DNA of 15,257 bases, taken from NCBI GenBank assembly GCA_937859825.1, contig CALMAP010000060.1, positions 441 to 15,697 of the forward strand, in the 5' to 3' direction. Below are positions 7,496-15,236 of the stretch, in pieces. Under the pieces are notes generated by a model, which was not told where the DNA came from, made no database searches, and saw only the letters and a program-made list of their open reading frames with translations. How positions within the stretch are numbered: the first letter of the stretch is position 1; the number at the start of each line of letters is the position of its first letter. This stretch comes from an uncultured Terriglobus sp. (GTDB taxonomy: Bacteria; Acidobacteriota; Terriglobia; Terriglobales; Acidobacteriaceae). A program made the position numbers and the translations under genes.

Positions 7496-7504
7496 GCAGG
7501 TTAA

Positions 7505-7533
7505 AGGCTATTGCGTCGTTGCGGCTGTGTCAA
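7505..7533 (-). promoter_or_regulatory. his operon promoter
   Basis: On the minus strand a perfect -35 box TTGACA (7533 to 7528) is followed after exactly 17 bases by TAGCCT (7510 to 7505) as a sigma-70-type -10 box. The predicted start is around 7496-7500, directly before the leader peptide ATG at 7495. Confidence 0.7.
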
Positions 7534-7569
7534 CTGCATGACCGCACGACGCCACGCACTGCAACGGCT

Positions 7570-7598
7570 TTGACCAGAGCGTGAACTCCAGATAATTT
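7570..7598 (+). promoter_or_regulatory. promoter of the HhH protein gene
   Basis: TTGACC (7570-7575), a 17-base spacer and TAATTT (7593-7598) form a good sigma-70-type promoter about 40 bases before the start codon at 7641. It is divergent from the his promoter, with about 37 bases between the two -35 boxes. Confidence 0.6.
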
Positions 7599-7640
7599 GG
7601 TCACGCAACCCAATCCTATGTTTTTGAAGGGACCTTCTGC

Positions 7641-7985
7641 ATGCAGCGTTTCCGCTTTGTCCGTCTGTCCAGCATCGCGCTACTCTTGGCTTCTCTCACC
7701 GTTGGTGCGGGCTTTAGCCAGTCCCCAGCAGCAAAACCTGTCCCTGCGGCAACGGCGAAACCCACACCCGGCGCAAAGACTTCCGCAGGAGACCTGCTCG
7801 ACCTGAACACCGCAACGGCAGACCAGTTGAAGACGCTGCCCGGCATCGGCGATGCGTATGCCAAGCGCATCATTGACGGCCGCCCCTATATGATGAAGAA
7901 CCAGATCGTGCAGAAGGGCATTGTGCCGCAGGCGACCTACGACGGCGTCAAGGACAAGATCATTGCCCACCGGCCTAAAAAGTAG
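7641..7985 (+). CDS. secreted helix-hairpin-helix (ComEA-like) protein
   Basis: The 114-residue precursor has a signal peptide (basic MQRFRFVR, hydrophobic SIALLLASLTVGAG, cleavage near 24-27). A proline/alanine/lysine-rich linker (about 28-48) leads to one helix-hairpin-helix domain (51-111). The domain shows LDLNTATADQLKTLPGIG (53-70) and AKRIIDGRPY (74-83), the pattern shared with ComEA and other exported HhH proteins. The family binds DNA non-specifically, and in ComEA it serves uptake of transforming DNA. There is no membrane anchor and no neighbouring competence gene, so a competence role is not shown. The start has GAAGGGA eight bases upstream. The gene stands alone, divergent from his. 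Confidence 0.82.
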   Translation: MQRFRFVRLSSIALLLASLTVGAGFSQSPAAKPVPAATAKPTPGAKTSAGDLLDLNTATADQLKTLPGIGDAYAKRIIDGRPYMMKNQIVQKGIVPQATYDGVKDKIIAHRPKK

Positions 7986-8029
7986 CGCCACGTCGCATCG
8001 ATGCTTGCAGCATTCCGCTACAGTGATGG

Positions 8030-8051
8030 AATGCCGGACGTTTCCGGCATT
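8030..8051 (+). promoter_or_regulatory. perfect hairpin between HhH and DUF4397 genes
   Basis: AATGCCGGA-cgtt-TCCGGCATT is a perfect 9-bp stem with a 4-base loop. It lies 44 bases after the stop of the HhH gene and 9 bases before the ATG at 8061. There is almost no U-tract, so it may be a weak terminator or a structure limiting access to the lipoprotein start. Confidence 0.55.
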
Positions 8052-8060
8052 TCGCCTGCC

Positions 8061-8813
8061 ATGAGACAAACTTTCCGAACCCTGAAGTTTCGCGCCTTGC
8101 TGGCGGCGGCAGCAAGCTTGCCGCTGCTCGGCCTCGCGGGCTGTGGACAGGTAAACGGCGGCACGTCCAACAGGATCGCACTGCTTCGCATCGTGGATGC
8201 GTCACCGGATGCTGGCAATGTAGATATTTATCTCAACTCCACAGCAGCGGCCTACAATCTTGGCTTCGGCTCGGTAAGTTCTTACTTCCCAATCTCGCCT
8301 GCGACTTACACCCTCAGCGCGAATACGGCAGGTACGCATAATACGCTGACCTCTGTGCAGGTACCGCTTACAGTAAACACGCAGTCCACGCTGCTGATCG
8401 GCAATGTGGCTTCTGGCCTGCAGAGCACGCTGTTGACGGACCAGGGTAAGTCCGCCCCATTCGGGCAGGTGTCTGTGCGGTTCGTCAATGAGGCGACGCG
8501 CACAGGCGCGGTAGACATTTACTTTCTACCTGCGGGCACGATGCTTACCAGCGTTGGGCCAGTCGTTCCGGGCATCAGCTTCGGGCAAGTCAAGGGCTAT
8601 TTGAATGTTCCCGCCGGAAGTTACTCCATCGCGGTATTGCCTGCGGGAACCGTGCCTTCTTCTACTACGGTGCCGCTATACTCCGGCAATCAGATTAACC
8701 TGCCGGGAAGCAATGCCCGGACCGTCATCGTGCTTGACAGCCAGCTTATGACACAGCCTGCAGCGCAAATAATTACGTTGAGCGACTACGACAGCCCGAA
8801 CGCCACGTCCTAA
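8061..8813 (+). CDS. DUF4397-domain lipoprotein
   Basis: The 250-residue precursor starts MRQTFRTLKFRALLAAAASLPLLG, then a lipobox LAGC with Cys28 as the lipidated residue. The mature protein has two similar beta-rich repeats: RIVDASPDAGNVDIYLN...PATYTLSANTAGT (about 43-95) and VRFVNEATRTGAVDIYFLPAG...PAGSYSIAVLPAGT (about 139-197). Both fit the DUF4397 pattern of envelope-anchored proteins of unknown function. The frame is open upstream to 8001, but the ATG at 8061 gives a textbook lipoprotein signal. An ATG at 8031 would lie within a hairpin. The ribosome-binding site at 8061 is weak. There is no clear terminator for the HhH gene, so partial co-transcription is possible. Confidence 0.85.
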   Translation: MRQTFRTLKFRALLAAAASLPLLGLAGCGQVNGGTSNRIALLRIVDASPDAGNVDIYLNSTAAAYNLGFGSVSSYFPISPATYTLSANTAGTHNTLTSVQVPLTVNTQSTLLIGNVASGLQSTLLTDQGKSAPFGQVSVRFVNEATRTGAVDIYFLPAGTMLTSVGPVVPGISFGQVKGYLNVPAGSYSIAVLPAGTVPSSTTVPLYSGNQINLPGSNARTVIVLDSQLMTQPAAQIITLSDYDSPNATS

Positions 8814-8844
8814 GTGCGGGCGCAAGCCAATTAGCTTGCATAAG

Positions 8845-8874
8845 TTGCGCTGTACCCGGGAAATAAAATATAAG
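8845..8874 (+). promoter_or_regulatory. promoter of the small secreted protein gene
   Basis: TTGCGC (8845-8850) and TATAAG (8869-8874) are 18 bases apart. The -10 box is close to consensus and lies in a locally AT-rich stretch, but the -35 box is poor. The -35 box overlaps a possible GCGCAA/TTGCGC hairpin (8820-8825 with 8845-8850) at the end of the preceding gene. Confidence 0.45.
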
Positions 8875-8961
8875 AAAACTCCGCAACACGCTGATATCTC
8901 CTGTGTCTCTTCCCTTCGTAAGCGGCCGACATCGAGCGGCCGTTCAGAAAGAAGGGTCCCC

Positions 8962-9288
8962 ATGAAGATCGCAGCCATCGCAACCGCAGCAGCCCTGTTC
9001 TGCTCCATCGCGGCATTCGCACAAACTCCCGAGTCGAACCGCACGATCAACCAGCGCAAGGCGGAGCAGCAGCAGCGCATCGGTCAGGGCGTCACGTCAG
9101 GACAGCTTACGCCGCGCGAGACCTCGCACCTTGAACATCAGGAAGCGGCAATCAACCGCGAGGAGCGCGATATGCGTGCTGCGGATAACGGGCACCTGAC
9201 GCGCTCGGACCGAAAGACCCTGCACGCGCAACAGAACCAGGAGTCCCGCCGCATCTATCGAGACAAGCACAATGTGCGCGTACGCTAA
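8962..9288 (+). CDS. small secreted charged protein of unknown function
   Basis: A 108-residue precursor with signal peptide MKIAAIATAAALFCSIAAFA, probably cleaved after residue 20. The mature part is rich in Gln, Glu, Arg and His. It has two similar segments of the form x-G-x-LT-x-x-(E/D)-x-x-x-L, GVTSGQLTPRETSHLEHQ (about 43-60) and AADNGHLTRSDRKTLHAQ (about 73-90). Each is flanked by predicted amphipathic helices ending in RRIYRDKHN. The spacing recalls helix-loop-helix repeats, but the calcium-ligand acidic residues of an EF hand are absent. I recognise this as a type of periplasmic hypothetical protein, not a named family. The ATG has GAAGGG five bases upstream. The open frame continues upstream to 8836 but lacks a start signal there. 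Confidence 0.75.
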   Translation: MKIAAIATAAALFCSIAAFAQTPESNRTINQRKAEQQQRIGQGVTSGQLTPRETSHLEHQEAAINREERDMRAADNGHLTRSDRKTLHAQQNQESRRIYRDKHNVRVR

Positions 9289-9309
9289 TTAAGCAATGAA
9301 AGCAGCCAA

Positions 9310-9338
9310 AAAGGAGGCCATGCGGCCTCCTTATTTTT
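9310..9338. terminator. bidirectional intrinsic terminator
   Basis: AAGGAGGCC (9311-9319), loop ATGC and GGCCTCCTT (9324-9332) form a perfect 9-bp stem. On the plus strand ATTTTT follows. On the minus strand the stem runs into TTTTTGG (plus-strand CCAAAAA at 9307-9313). It sits between the convergent small secreted protein gene and ahcY and can serve both. Confidence 0.9.
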
Positions 9339-9350
9339 ACTCAGGTGAGT

Positions 9351-10802
9351 TTAGTAGCGATAAGTATCCGGCTTATAGGGCCCAGTGACCGCAACGCCGA
9401 TATAGTCCGCCTGCCTTGGTGACAATGTAGTAAGTTTCACGCCGATCTTCTCCAGGTGCAGTCGTGCCACTTCCTCATCCAGCTTCTTGGGCAGAACATA
9501 CACGCCAACCTTGTAGGTGTCGCGGTTGGCCCACAGGTCGATCTGCGCCAGTGTCTGGTTGCTGAAGCTGTTGGACATGACGAAGCTGGGGTGCCCGGTC
9601 GCGCAGCCGAGGTTCACGAGGCGGCCTTCCGCAAGCACAAAGATCTGGCGGCCGGAGGGAAAGGTGTACTGGTGCACCTGGGGCTTGATCTCCAGCTTTT
9701 CAACACCCTTTGCCGTATTCAGAAGCTCCATCTGGATTTCATTGTCAAAGTGACCGATGTTGCAGACGATGGCCTGGTCCTTCATCTGCTCCATGTGCTC
9801 GAAGGTGATGATGTCCACGTTGCCGGTGCAGGTTACGTAGATATCGCCGCGGCCTAGCGTCTCCTCGATGGTGGTGACTTCAAAGCCTTCCATCGCCGCC
9901 TGCAGCGCATTGATCGGATCAATCTCCGTAACGATCACGCGTGCGCCCATGCCGCGAAGGGAATGCGCGGAGCCCTTACCCACATCACCGTAGCCGCAGA
10001 TAACGGCGACCTTGCCGCCCATCATCACGTCCGTGGCGCGCTTGATGCCGTCAGCCAGCGATTCGCGGCAACCGTACAGGTTGTCGAATTTCGATTTGGT
10101 TACGGAGTCGTTTACGTTAATTGCAGGAATGAGCAGCTTGCCCTGCTCCATCATCTTGTACAGGCGGTGGACGCCGGTGGTTGTCTCTTCCGAGACGCCG
10201 CGCCACTCTTTTGCCATACGGTGCCAGTACTGACCGTCGCTTGCGAGCACCTTCTTCAGCAGCGCCTGGATCACGGCCTCTTCTTCGCTGCCCGCCTTGC
10301 TGTCGACGAACGAGCGGTCGCCGTCTTCAAGTTCCACGCCCTTGTGGATGAGCAGGGTCACGTCGCCGCCATCATCCACGACGAGCTGTGGCCCGAGACC
10401 ACCCGGGAAGGCAAGTGCCTGCGCGGTACACCACCAATACTCTTCGAGGGTCTCGCCCTTCCAGGCGAAGACGGGGATGCCAGTCGCGGCAATGGCTGCC
10501 GCAGCGTGGTCCTGTGTGCTGAAGATGTTGCAGCTTGCCCAACGGACGTCGGCACCGAGGGCTTTCAGCGTCTCGATCAGCACTGCGGTCTGAATTGTCA
10601 TGTGCAACGAGCCCGTAATGCGGACGCCGGCCAGCGGCTGCTCTTGCGCGTACTTCGCCCGGATGCTCATCAGGCCGGGCATCTCCTGCTCGGCGATGCG
10701 GATTTCCTTGCGGCCCCAATCTGCCAGATTAAGGTCGGCAACCTTGTACGGTAAAGACGTTTCAGAGACGGTTGTTTTCGGTGCGAGAACGGCGGTGGCC
10801 AT
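9351..10802 (-). CDS. ahcY: S-adenosylhomocysteinase
   Basis: Cytosolic NAD-dependent enzyme that splits S-adenosylhomocysteine into adenosine and homocysteine, relieving methyltransferase product inhibition. The 483 residues hold [16 protein letters not shown] (64-79) with His67, VVDDGGD (141-147), [20 protein letters not shown] (229-248) with Lys236 and Asp240, the NAD-binding CGYGDVGKG (269-277), NIGHFDNE (348-355), [14 protein letters not shown] (403-416) and the C-terminal KPDTYRY with Lys478 and Tyr482. The insertion around 150-190 marks the longer form found in many bacteria, versus about 430 residues in animals. The ATG at 10802 has GAGGAAA about seven bases upstream. No methionine-cycle genes flank it. 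Confidence 0.98.
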   Translation of the reverse strand: MATAVLAPKTTVSETSLPYKVADLNLADWGRKEIRIAEQEMPGLMSIRAKYAQEQPLAGVRITGSLHMTIQTAVLIETLKALGADVRWASCNIFSTQDHAAAAIAATGIPVFAWKGETLEEYWWCTAQALAFPGGLGPQLVVDDGGDVTLLIHKGVELEDGDRSFVDSKAGSEEEAVIQALLKKVLASDGQYWHRMAKEWRGVSEETTTGVHRLYKMMEQGKLLIPAINVNDSVTKSKFDNLYGCRESLADGIKRATDVMMGGKVAVICGYGDVGKGSAHSLRGMGARVIVTEIDPINALQAAMEGFEVTTIEETLGRGDIYVTCTGNVDIITFEHMEQMKDQAIVCNIGHFDNEIQMELLNTAKGVEKLEIKPQVHQYTFPSGRQIFVLAEGRLVNLGCATGHPSFVMSNSFSNQTLAQIDLWANRDTYKVGVYVLPKKLDEEVARLHLEKIGVKLTTLSPRQADYIGVAVTGPYKPDTYRY

Positions 10803-10831
10803 GCGGTATTTTCCTCGAGAAATGCTGATCC

Positions 10832-10859
10832 TGCTACCTTGTCAAGGTAGCACTGCTAC
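10832..10859. promoter_or_regulatory. palindrome upstream of ahcY, possible operator
   Basis: TGCTACCTT (10832-10840), centre GTC and AAGGTAGCA (10844-10852) form a perfect 9+3+9 palindrome. TGCTAC follows again at 10854-10859, so three TGCTAC/GTAGCA units lie in 28 bases. It begins 30 bases before the ahcY start codon and directly downstream of a weak putative -10 box. It could be a repressor site or a 5' UTR hairpin. The regulator is unknown. Confidence 0.55.
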
Positions 10860-10861
10860 TT

Positions 10862-10892
10862 AGAATTGCCCGGTTTACGTTACTGAGGTCAA
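10862..10892 (-). promoter_or_regulatory. possible ahcY promoter
   Basis: On the minus strand TTGACC (10892 to 10887) is followed after 18-19 bases by CAATTC/AATTCT (around 10868 to 10862). The -35 box is good but the -10 box is poor and the spacing slightly long, so this is tentative. It would place the palindrome at 10832-10852 around the start of transcription. Confidence 0.35.
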
Positions 10893-10912
10893 AGAATGTG
10901 GGCCTTTATCTT

Positions 10913-10942
10913 TTGACCCGGAAAGCACCATCCATGTAGCAT
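10913..10942 (+). promoter_or_regulatory. promoter of the RodZ-like gene
   Basis: TTGACC (10913-10918), 18 bases, then TAGCAT (10937-10942), about 70 bases before the start codon at 11011. The 5' UTR contains a 7-bp hairpin TGTGAGG (10959-10965)/CCTCACA (10974-10980) with an 8-base loop. Confidence 0.45.
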
Positions 10943-11010
10943 CCGGCTATCGCACATCTGTGAGGAACCATCACCTCACACACCCGGAACCGAGTGGGAC
11001 GACGGATCGA

Positions 11011-11523
11011 ATGCGTTTTGGCGAAGGGCTAAAGGCCGAGCGAGAGCGCCGCGGCATCGCACTGGACGAGATTTCCCTCGCCACCCGTGTCTCTGTGCGT
11101 AACCTGCACGCCTTGGAATCAGAACACTTCCAGGAACTCCCAGGGGGCATCTTTAATCGGGGCATCGTGCGCTCGTATGCCCGCTTCTGCGGCTTGGACG
11201 AAGACAAGATGGTCGATGGGTATACCGAAGCTCTTCGACAGCACGGCATCGACCCTCAGCACGAGAATGACGATTGGGCGGAATTTGCGGAAAACGTAAA
11301 GCGCGGCCGCGCCTCCATGGACCCGCGAACCAGGCTGCGATGGCTGGGTGTCGCCGCCATGTTCCTGTGCCTGCTCGTGCTGGGAGCCTCTGTCCTGGCG
11401 CTGCTGGTCAGGCGGAATGTGGTGCGCTTGCCGCCGAAGGTTGAAACAGCACTGCATCTCAGGCGTGCCCAACCGCACCCGGTGTCGCCGGTGCCCGATG
11501 AAGGAACACAGCAGGCACCGTAA
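11011..11523 (+). CDS. short RodZ-like HTH and transmembrane protein
   Basis: A 170-residue protein beginning MRFGEGLKAERERRGIALDEISLATRVSV. The N-terminal helix-turn-helix of the RodZ/HTH_25 type covers residues 2-71, including LESEHFQELPGGIFNRGIVRSYARFCGLDEDKMV. A polar segment follows (72-107). One transmembrane helix lies at about 111-133 after RTRLR, then a short Pro/Arg-rich tail of about 35 residues. RodZ binds MreB through the HTH domain and organises rod shape. This protein lacks the usual ~100-residue periplasmic beta domain (DUF4115), so it is RodZ-like and not clearly RodZ. The frame opens at a GTG (10960), but the ATG at 11011 matches the family start. Shine-Dalgarno is weak. It is divergent from ahcY. 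Confidence 0.8.
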   Translation: MRFGEGLKAERERRGIALDEISLATRVSVRNLHALESEHFQELPGGIFNRGIVRSYARFCGLDEDKMVDGYTEALRQHGIDPQHENDDWAEFAENVKRGRASMDPRTRLRWLGVAAMFLCLLVLGASVLALLVRRNVVRLPPKVETALHLRRAQPHPVSPVPDEGTQQAP

Positions 11524-11703
11524 AGTCCTTCCCCTTAGATGGACTTGGGCTGACCGCTGCTCCTTCCCGATGACAACTACACCTGGGTGGGAATCGCTTG
11601 TAACAGTCCATGCCGCCGATTGACCACGCATTCACATGCGCTTAACGTAGTGCCAGCACCAGTCTAGAAGCAGCGTGACTTCATCCTGAGCCAAGGGAGA
11701 GGT

Positions 11704-14700
11704 ATGCGTTATCGGCTCGTGTTCCCTTTCAGGAGACCTATCGTGATTTCCCGTAGCACCCGCAATGCCACCTTCGGCATGCTTGCCGCAGTCGCCGTTC
11801 TCTCCGCCCCCATGCTTGCCCAGGACGTCAGTGGAAGTATCAGCGGCACCGTGCAGGATGCCTCCGGCGCCGCAGTCCCGAACGCTACCGTTGTGCTGGT
11901 GAACACAGATCGGAACCAGACGGTACGTACGGTAAGAACCAGCGGCAGTGGCACGTATAGCGCAACCGCTTTGCCGCTGGGTAATTATTCGATCAAGGTA
12001 AGTGCTCCCGGCTTCAGCGATCAGACGCTGACCAGCATCGAGCTTCACGTAAACGATTCGCTCACGATCAATCCTGCGTTGAAAAATGGAACTGCCAGCG
12101 AAACGGTTGAGGTCAATACCGCGACGCAGCAGATCAATACGGAAGACCCCACACAGGCCGGACTCATCAACGGCAAACAGGTCACAGAATTGGTTCTGAA
12201 TAACCGCAATTATGAGCAGCTTGTGGCGCTTCAGCCAGGAGTGAACTACTCCGGCGGCGATTCTATCTACATCGGTAATTCCAACCCGGGCGGCGGCACC
12301 AACGTGGTGCAGTTTTCTGTCAATGGTGGCCGAACCTCTGGCAATTCCTGGACGGTGGATGGTGCGGACAATGTGGACCATGGCTCGAACTTCACGCTGC
12401 TGACTTATCCTTCCGTCGATGCAATCGCCGAGTTCAAAACGTTGCGTGGCCAGTACTCCGCTGAGTTTGGGCACGCCTCGACGGGTGTAATCAATGTCGT
12501 CACAAAATCCGGCACAAACGATCTGCACGGCACGCTGTATGAGTTTGTAAAGAACGATGTTTTCAATGCGAATGCTGTACTGAACAAGCTGACAACTACG
12601 CCCGCGGGTCTGGCCCGGGCCACCACGGCACGGCCGCCCCTCCGTTATAACGACTTCGGTGGAACCATTGGTGGACCGGTCTACATCCCGCACCTGATCG
12701 ACGGTCGCAAGATCAAGACGTACTTCTTCTACTCGCAGGAAGTTCGCAGGGTAATCACTTATACCCCGGTGACGCTGTCCGGCGTCCCGTCGCTCGCGGA
12801 GCGGCAGGGCACGTTCGCCGTCAAGGTGTGCACATCGCTTTCATCCACTGGAACATGCACCAATGGTGGTACGAACCAGGTAAACATTTCGAGTGCGATG
12901 GCCCGTGCTTACCTGAAAGACATTTACGCCAACGTGCCCGCGCCCGATGCCACCGGTACCCTGATTACCGCGCCCGTGCGGAATGTGTACAACGCCAACC
13001 AGCAGATCGCCCGCATCGACCAGGGCATCGGGCAAAAGGCGCAAGTCTTCTTCCGTTTCATCAATGACATCATTCCGACGCAGGAGCCGTTCGGCATCTT
13101 TCAGGGCATCAGCTACCCTGGCGTGCAAACCACGAATTCCAACACACCGGGCCGGATCTATCTGGGACACTTCACTTATGCGTTCACGCCAACGTTGGTG
13201 GTGGATGGAGGCTATGCTTACTCCACGAACTTGATCTCAAGCGACCCTGTAGGCACTGCGCTGAACGGCAATTCGCCCGACGTGGCCAGCACCGCCAAGC
13301 TGCCCTTTGCCTCAAGCCTGCCCCGCGTGCCCGCGCTCACGTTCACCGGAGGCACCGGCCTGACAACCTATGGACCGTATCGCGATTACAGCCGCAATCA
13401 CAACCCGTTTGTGAATGTGACCAAGGTGATCGGCCGTAACACGCTACACTTTGGCGCGAGTTACAACCACTATCAGAAGACGGAAAACAACGCGGGTGCG
13501 AATGCAGGCGCATTTGCCTTCACCAACGCTGGCATTATCACGGGTGCACAGAATTATCAGCAGTCGTTCGCAAACTTCTTGACGGGCTTCGTCACCACGT
13601 TTACCCAGGCTAGCTACGACGTGACGCCCGATGTTCGCGAACAGCAGATCGAGGTTTACGGTCAGGACGACTGGAAAGTTACGCCCCGGCTTACCCTGAA
13701 CCTAGGACTGCGTTATTCCAAATTTGGTCAGCCCACAGACGCAAACCACCAGCTCACGACGTTCGATCCGTCGCTCTACAATTCCGCGAACGCTCCGACC
13801 ATCGACACCTCAAACGCCGGCAACCTGTGCCTCGCCGCGCCATGTACCGGCGGCGTTACACCAAACCCGAGCTACAACCCGCTGAACGGAATTTCCATCA
13901 ACAGCGGTCAGTCGGCGTACACAGCGAATTCGCCCTATGGCGAGCGCGTGTCCAAGAGCGACAATCTCAACCTCGGACCGCGCATCGGCTTTGCGCTGGA
14001 TGTGTTCGGCAACGGTATGACTTCACTCCGCGGCGGCTACGGCATCGCGTATGACTCACCGCTGGTCGGTATTTACGAGCAGAACATTTTCCAGAACCGT
14101 CCGTTTGTGAACAACGTCACCATCTCAAACACCAGCTTTGACAACCCCGCAGCCGTTGCCGCCAGTGTAAGCACGGCCACACCGGTATTGCGCGCTACCA
14201 CGCCCAACTTCCACTCGCCTTACGTGCAGCAGTACTCGCTGGGCATTCAGCAGCAGTTGCCGCACAGCACCGTCTTTTCCATTAGTTACGTGGGCAACGG
14301 CCAACGCCACCTCATTGGTCTGGTCGATATTAACCAGGCCGCGCCGGGAGCCTATGTCGCTGCAGGTCTCGGGACGATCAACACGACGACGGTGGGTAAG
14401 CTGAACCAGATTCGCCCCTACCGCGGCTATTCCGCGCTGAACTCCATTCAAACGATTTTCATGGGCAACTACAACTCCCTGCAGACCTCGTTTGGCAAGC
14501 GCTTCGCTCATGGTTCTCTCGTGCAGGCAAACTACACGTGGTCGAAGGCGATGACCAATGCCAACGCCGATCGGACGGGTGCGCCGCAGATATCCTCGCA
14601 GATTGGCGCGGAGTACGGACGTGCCGCTGCCGACCGTCGTCATAACTTCAACTTCAACGCGATTTATGCACTGCCATTCTTCTACGAGCAGAAAGGCCTG

Positions 14701-15213
14701 CTCGGCCACATCCTGGGTGGATGGGAGGCCTCGGCGCTCGGCTTCTTCAACTCCGGTCTTCCGCTTACAGTTACAACCACCGGACTTGATCCCGCAGGTG
14801 TCGGTGTGGTGAACAGCTCCTCAGCTTCGTCGGGTCGTCCTGACCTAATCGGTGATCCTAACCAGGCAACCGCGGCGAGCGGACCCATCCACAATCGCCG
14901 CCAGTGGTTCAATCTGAGCGCTTTTCAAGCGGTACCTGCGGGGCAGTTGCGTGGAGGCAACTCGCCTCGCAACATTGTCAACGGCCCTGGCTGGATGCGT
15001 GTAGACGCGGGCGCCTTCCGCAACTTCCGCATTTACAGTCGACTCAATCTGCAGGTGCGCGGCGAAGCGCAAAATTTGTTTAACCACACCAATCCTGATG
15101 GAATCACAGTAGGAAGTACCCTTTCTTCGACCGGGTTTTCCGCGGCTGCGTCCAATGTGACCAGCTACCGCGACAAACGTATCGTCCAGTTGGGAGCCAA
15201 GCTGACGTTCTAG
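11704..15213 (+). CDS. Oar-like TonB-dependent receptor with carboxypeptidase-regulatory-like domain
   Basis: A 1169-residue outer-membrane protein. The signal peptide ends at MLA-QD (after residue 39). A CarboxypepD_reg-like domain follows (about 43-125: SGSISGTVQDASGAAVPNATVVL...GTYSATALPLGNYSIKVSAPGF). The plug region is about 140-275, with RNYEQLVALQPGV, VNGGRTSGNSWTVDGADN and SAEFGHASTGVINVVTKSGTN. A beta-barrel runs to the end, closing on KLTF with the terminal aromatic. Such Oar-type receptors are strongly expanded in acidobacteria and are presumed to import large substrates, often glycans or peptides. The substrate here is unknown. The ATG at 11704 has GGGAGAGG close by. An in-frame GTG at 11743 has AGGAGA at better spacing and would give a shorter signal peptide. 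The 180 bases before it show no clear promoter. Confidence 0.93.
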   Translation: MRYRLVFPFRRPIVISRSTRNATFGMLAAVAVLSAPMLAQDVSGSISGTVQDASGAAVPNATVVLVNTDRNQTVRTVRTSGSGTYSATALPLGNYSIKVSAPGFSDQTLTSIELHVNDSLTINPALKNGTASETVEVNTATQQINTEDPTQAGLINGKQVTELVLNNRNYEQLVALQPGVNYSGGDSIYIGNSNPGGGTNVVQFSVNGGRTSGNSWTVDGADNVDHGSNFTLLTYPSVDAIAEFKTLRGQYSAEFGHASTGVINVVTKSGTNDLHGTLYEFVKNDVFNANAVLNKLTTTPAGLARATTARPPLRYNDFGGTIGGPVYIPHLIDGRKIKTYFFYSQEVRRVITYTPVTLSGVPSLAERQGTFAVKVCTSLSSTGTCTNGGTNQVNISSAMARAYLKDIYANVPAPDATGTLITAPVRNVYNANQQIARIDQGIGQKAQVFFRFINDIIPTQEPFGIFQGISYPGVQTTNSNTPGRIYLGHFTYAFTPTLVVDGGYAYSTNLISSDPVGTALNGNSPDVASTAKLPFASSLPRVPALTFTGGTGLTTYGPYRDYSRNHNPFVNVTKVIGRNTLHFGASYNHYQKTENNAGANAGAFAFTNAGIITGAQNYQQSFANFLTGFVTTFTQASYDVTPDVREQQIEVYGQDDWKVTPRLTLNLGLRYSKFGQPTDANHQLTTFDPSLYNSANAPTIDTSNAGNLCLAAPCTGGVTPNPSYNPLNGISINSGQSAYTANSPYGERVSKSDNLNLGPRIGFALDVFGNGMTSLRGGYGIAYDSPLVGIYEQNIFQNRPFVNNVTISNTSFDNPAAVAASVSTATPVLRATTPNFHSPYVQQYSLGIQQQLPHSTVFSISYVGNGQRHLIGLVDINQAAPGAYVAAGLGTINTTTVGKLNQIRPYRGYSALNSIQTIFMGNYNSLQTSFGKRFAHGSLVQANYTWSKAMTNANADRTGAPQISSQIGAEYGRAAADRRHNFNFNAIYALPFFYEQKGLLGHILGGWEASALGFFNSGLPLTVTTTGLDPAGVGVVNSSSASSGRPDLIGDPNQATAASGPIHNRRQWFNLSAFQAVPAGQLRGGNSPRNIVNGPGWMRVDAGAFRNFRIYSRLNLQVRGEAQNLFNHTNPDGITVGSTLSSTGFSAAASNVTSYRDKRIVQLGAKLTF

Positions 15214-15236
15214 ACTGGCACATGCCCGATCCGAAA

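Noticed and set aside
7321..7500. T-box riboswitch in front of hisI
   Set aside because: No T-box consensus or specifier-loop layout was seen. The His-rich leader ORF and alternative hairpins explain the region better.
9963..10754. 263-residue plus-strand ORF inside ahcY
   Set aside because: Antisense to invariant ahcY motifs such as the NAD-binding loop, with no recognisable product.
10803..10959. SAH or SAM riboswitch upstream of ahcY
   Set aside because: Only a simple palindrome and a weak promoter are visible. I could not find the multi-helix core of known SAH or SAM riboswitches, though covariance-model scanning was not possible.
11632..12693. 353-residue minus-strand ORF opposite the TonB-dependent receptor
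   Set aside because: It lies antisense to the signal peptide, regulatory-like and plug domains of a clear receptor, has no recognisable domain, and arises from the GC-rich codon pattern.
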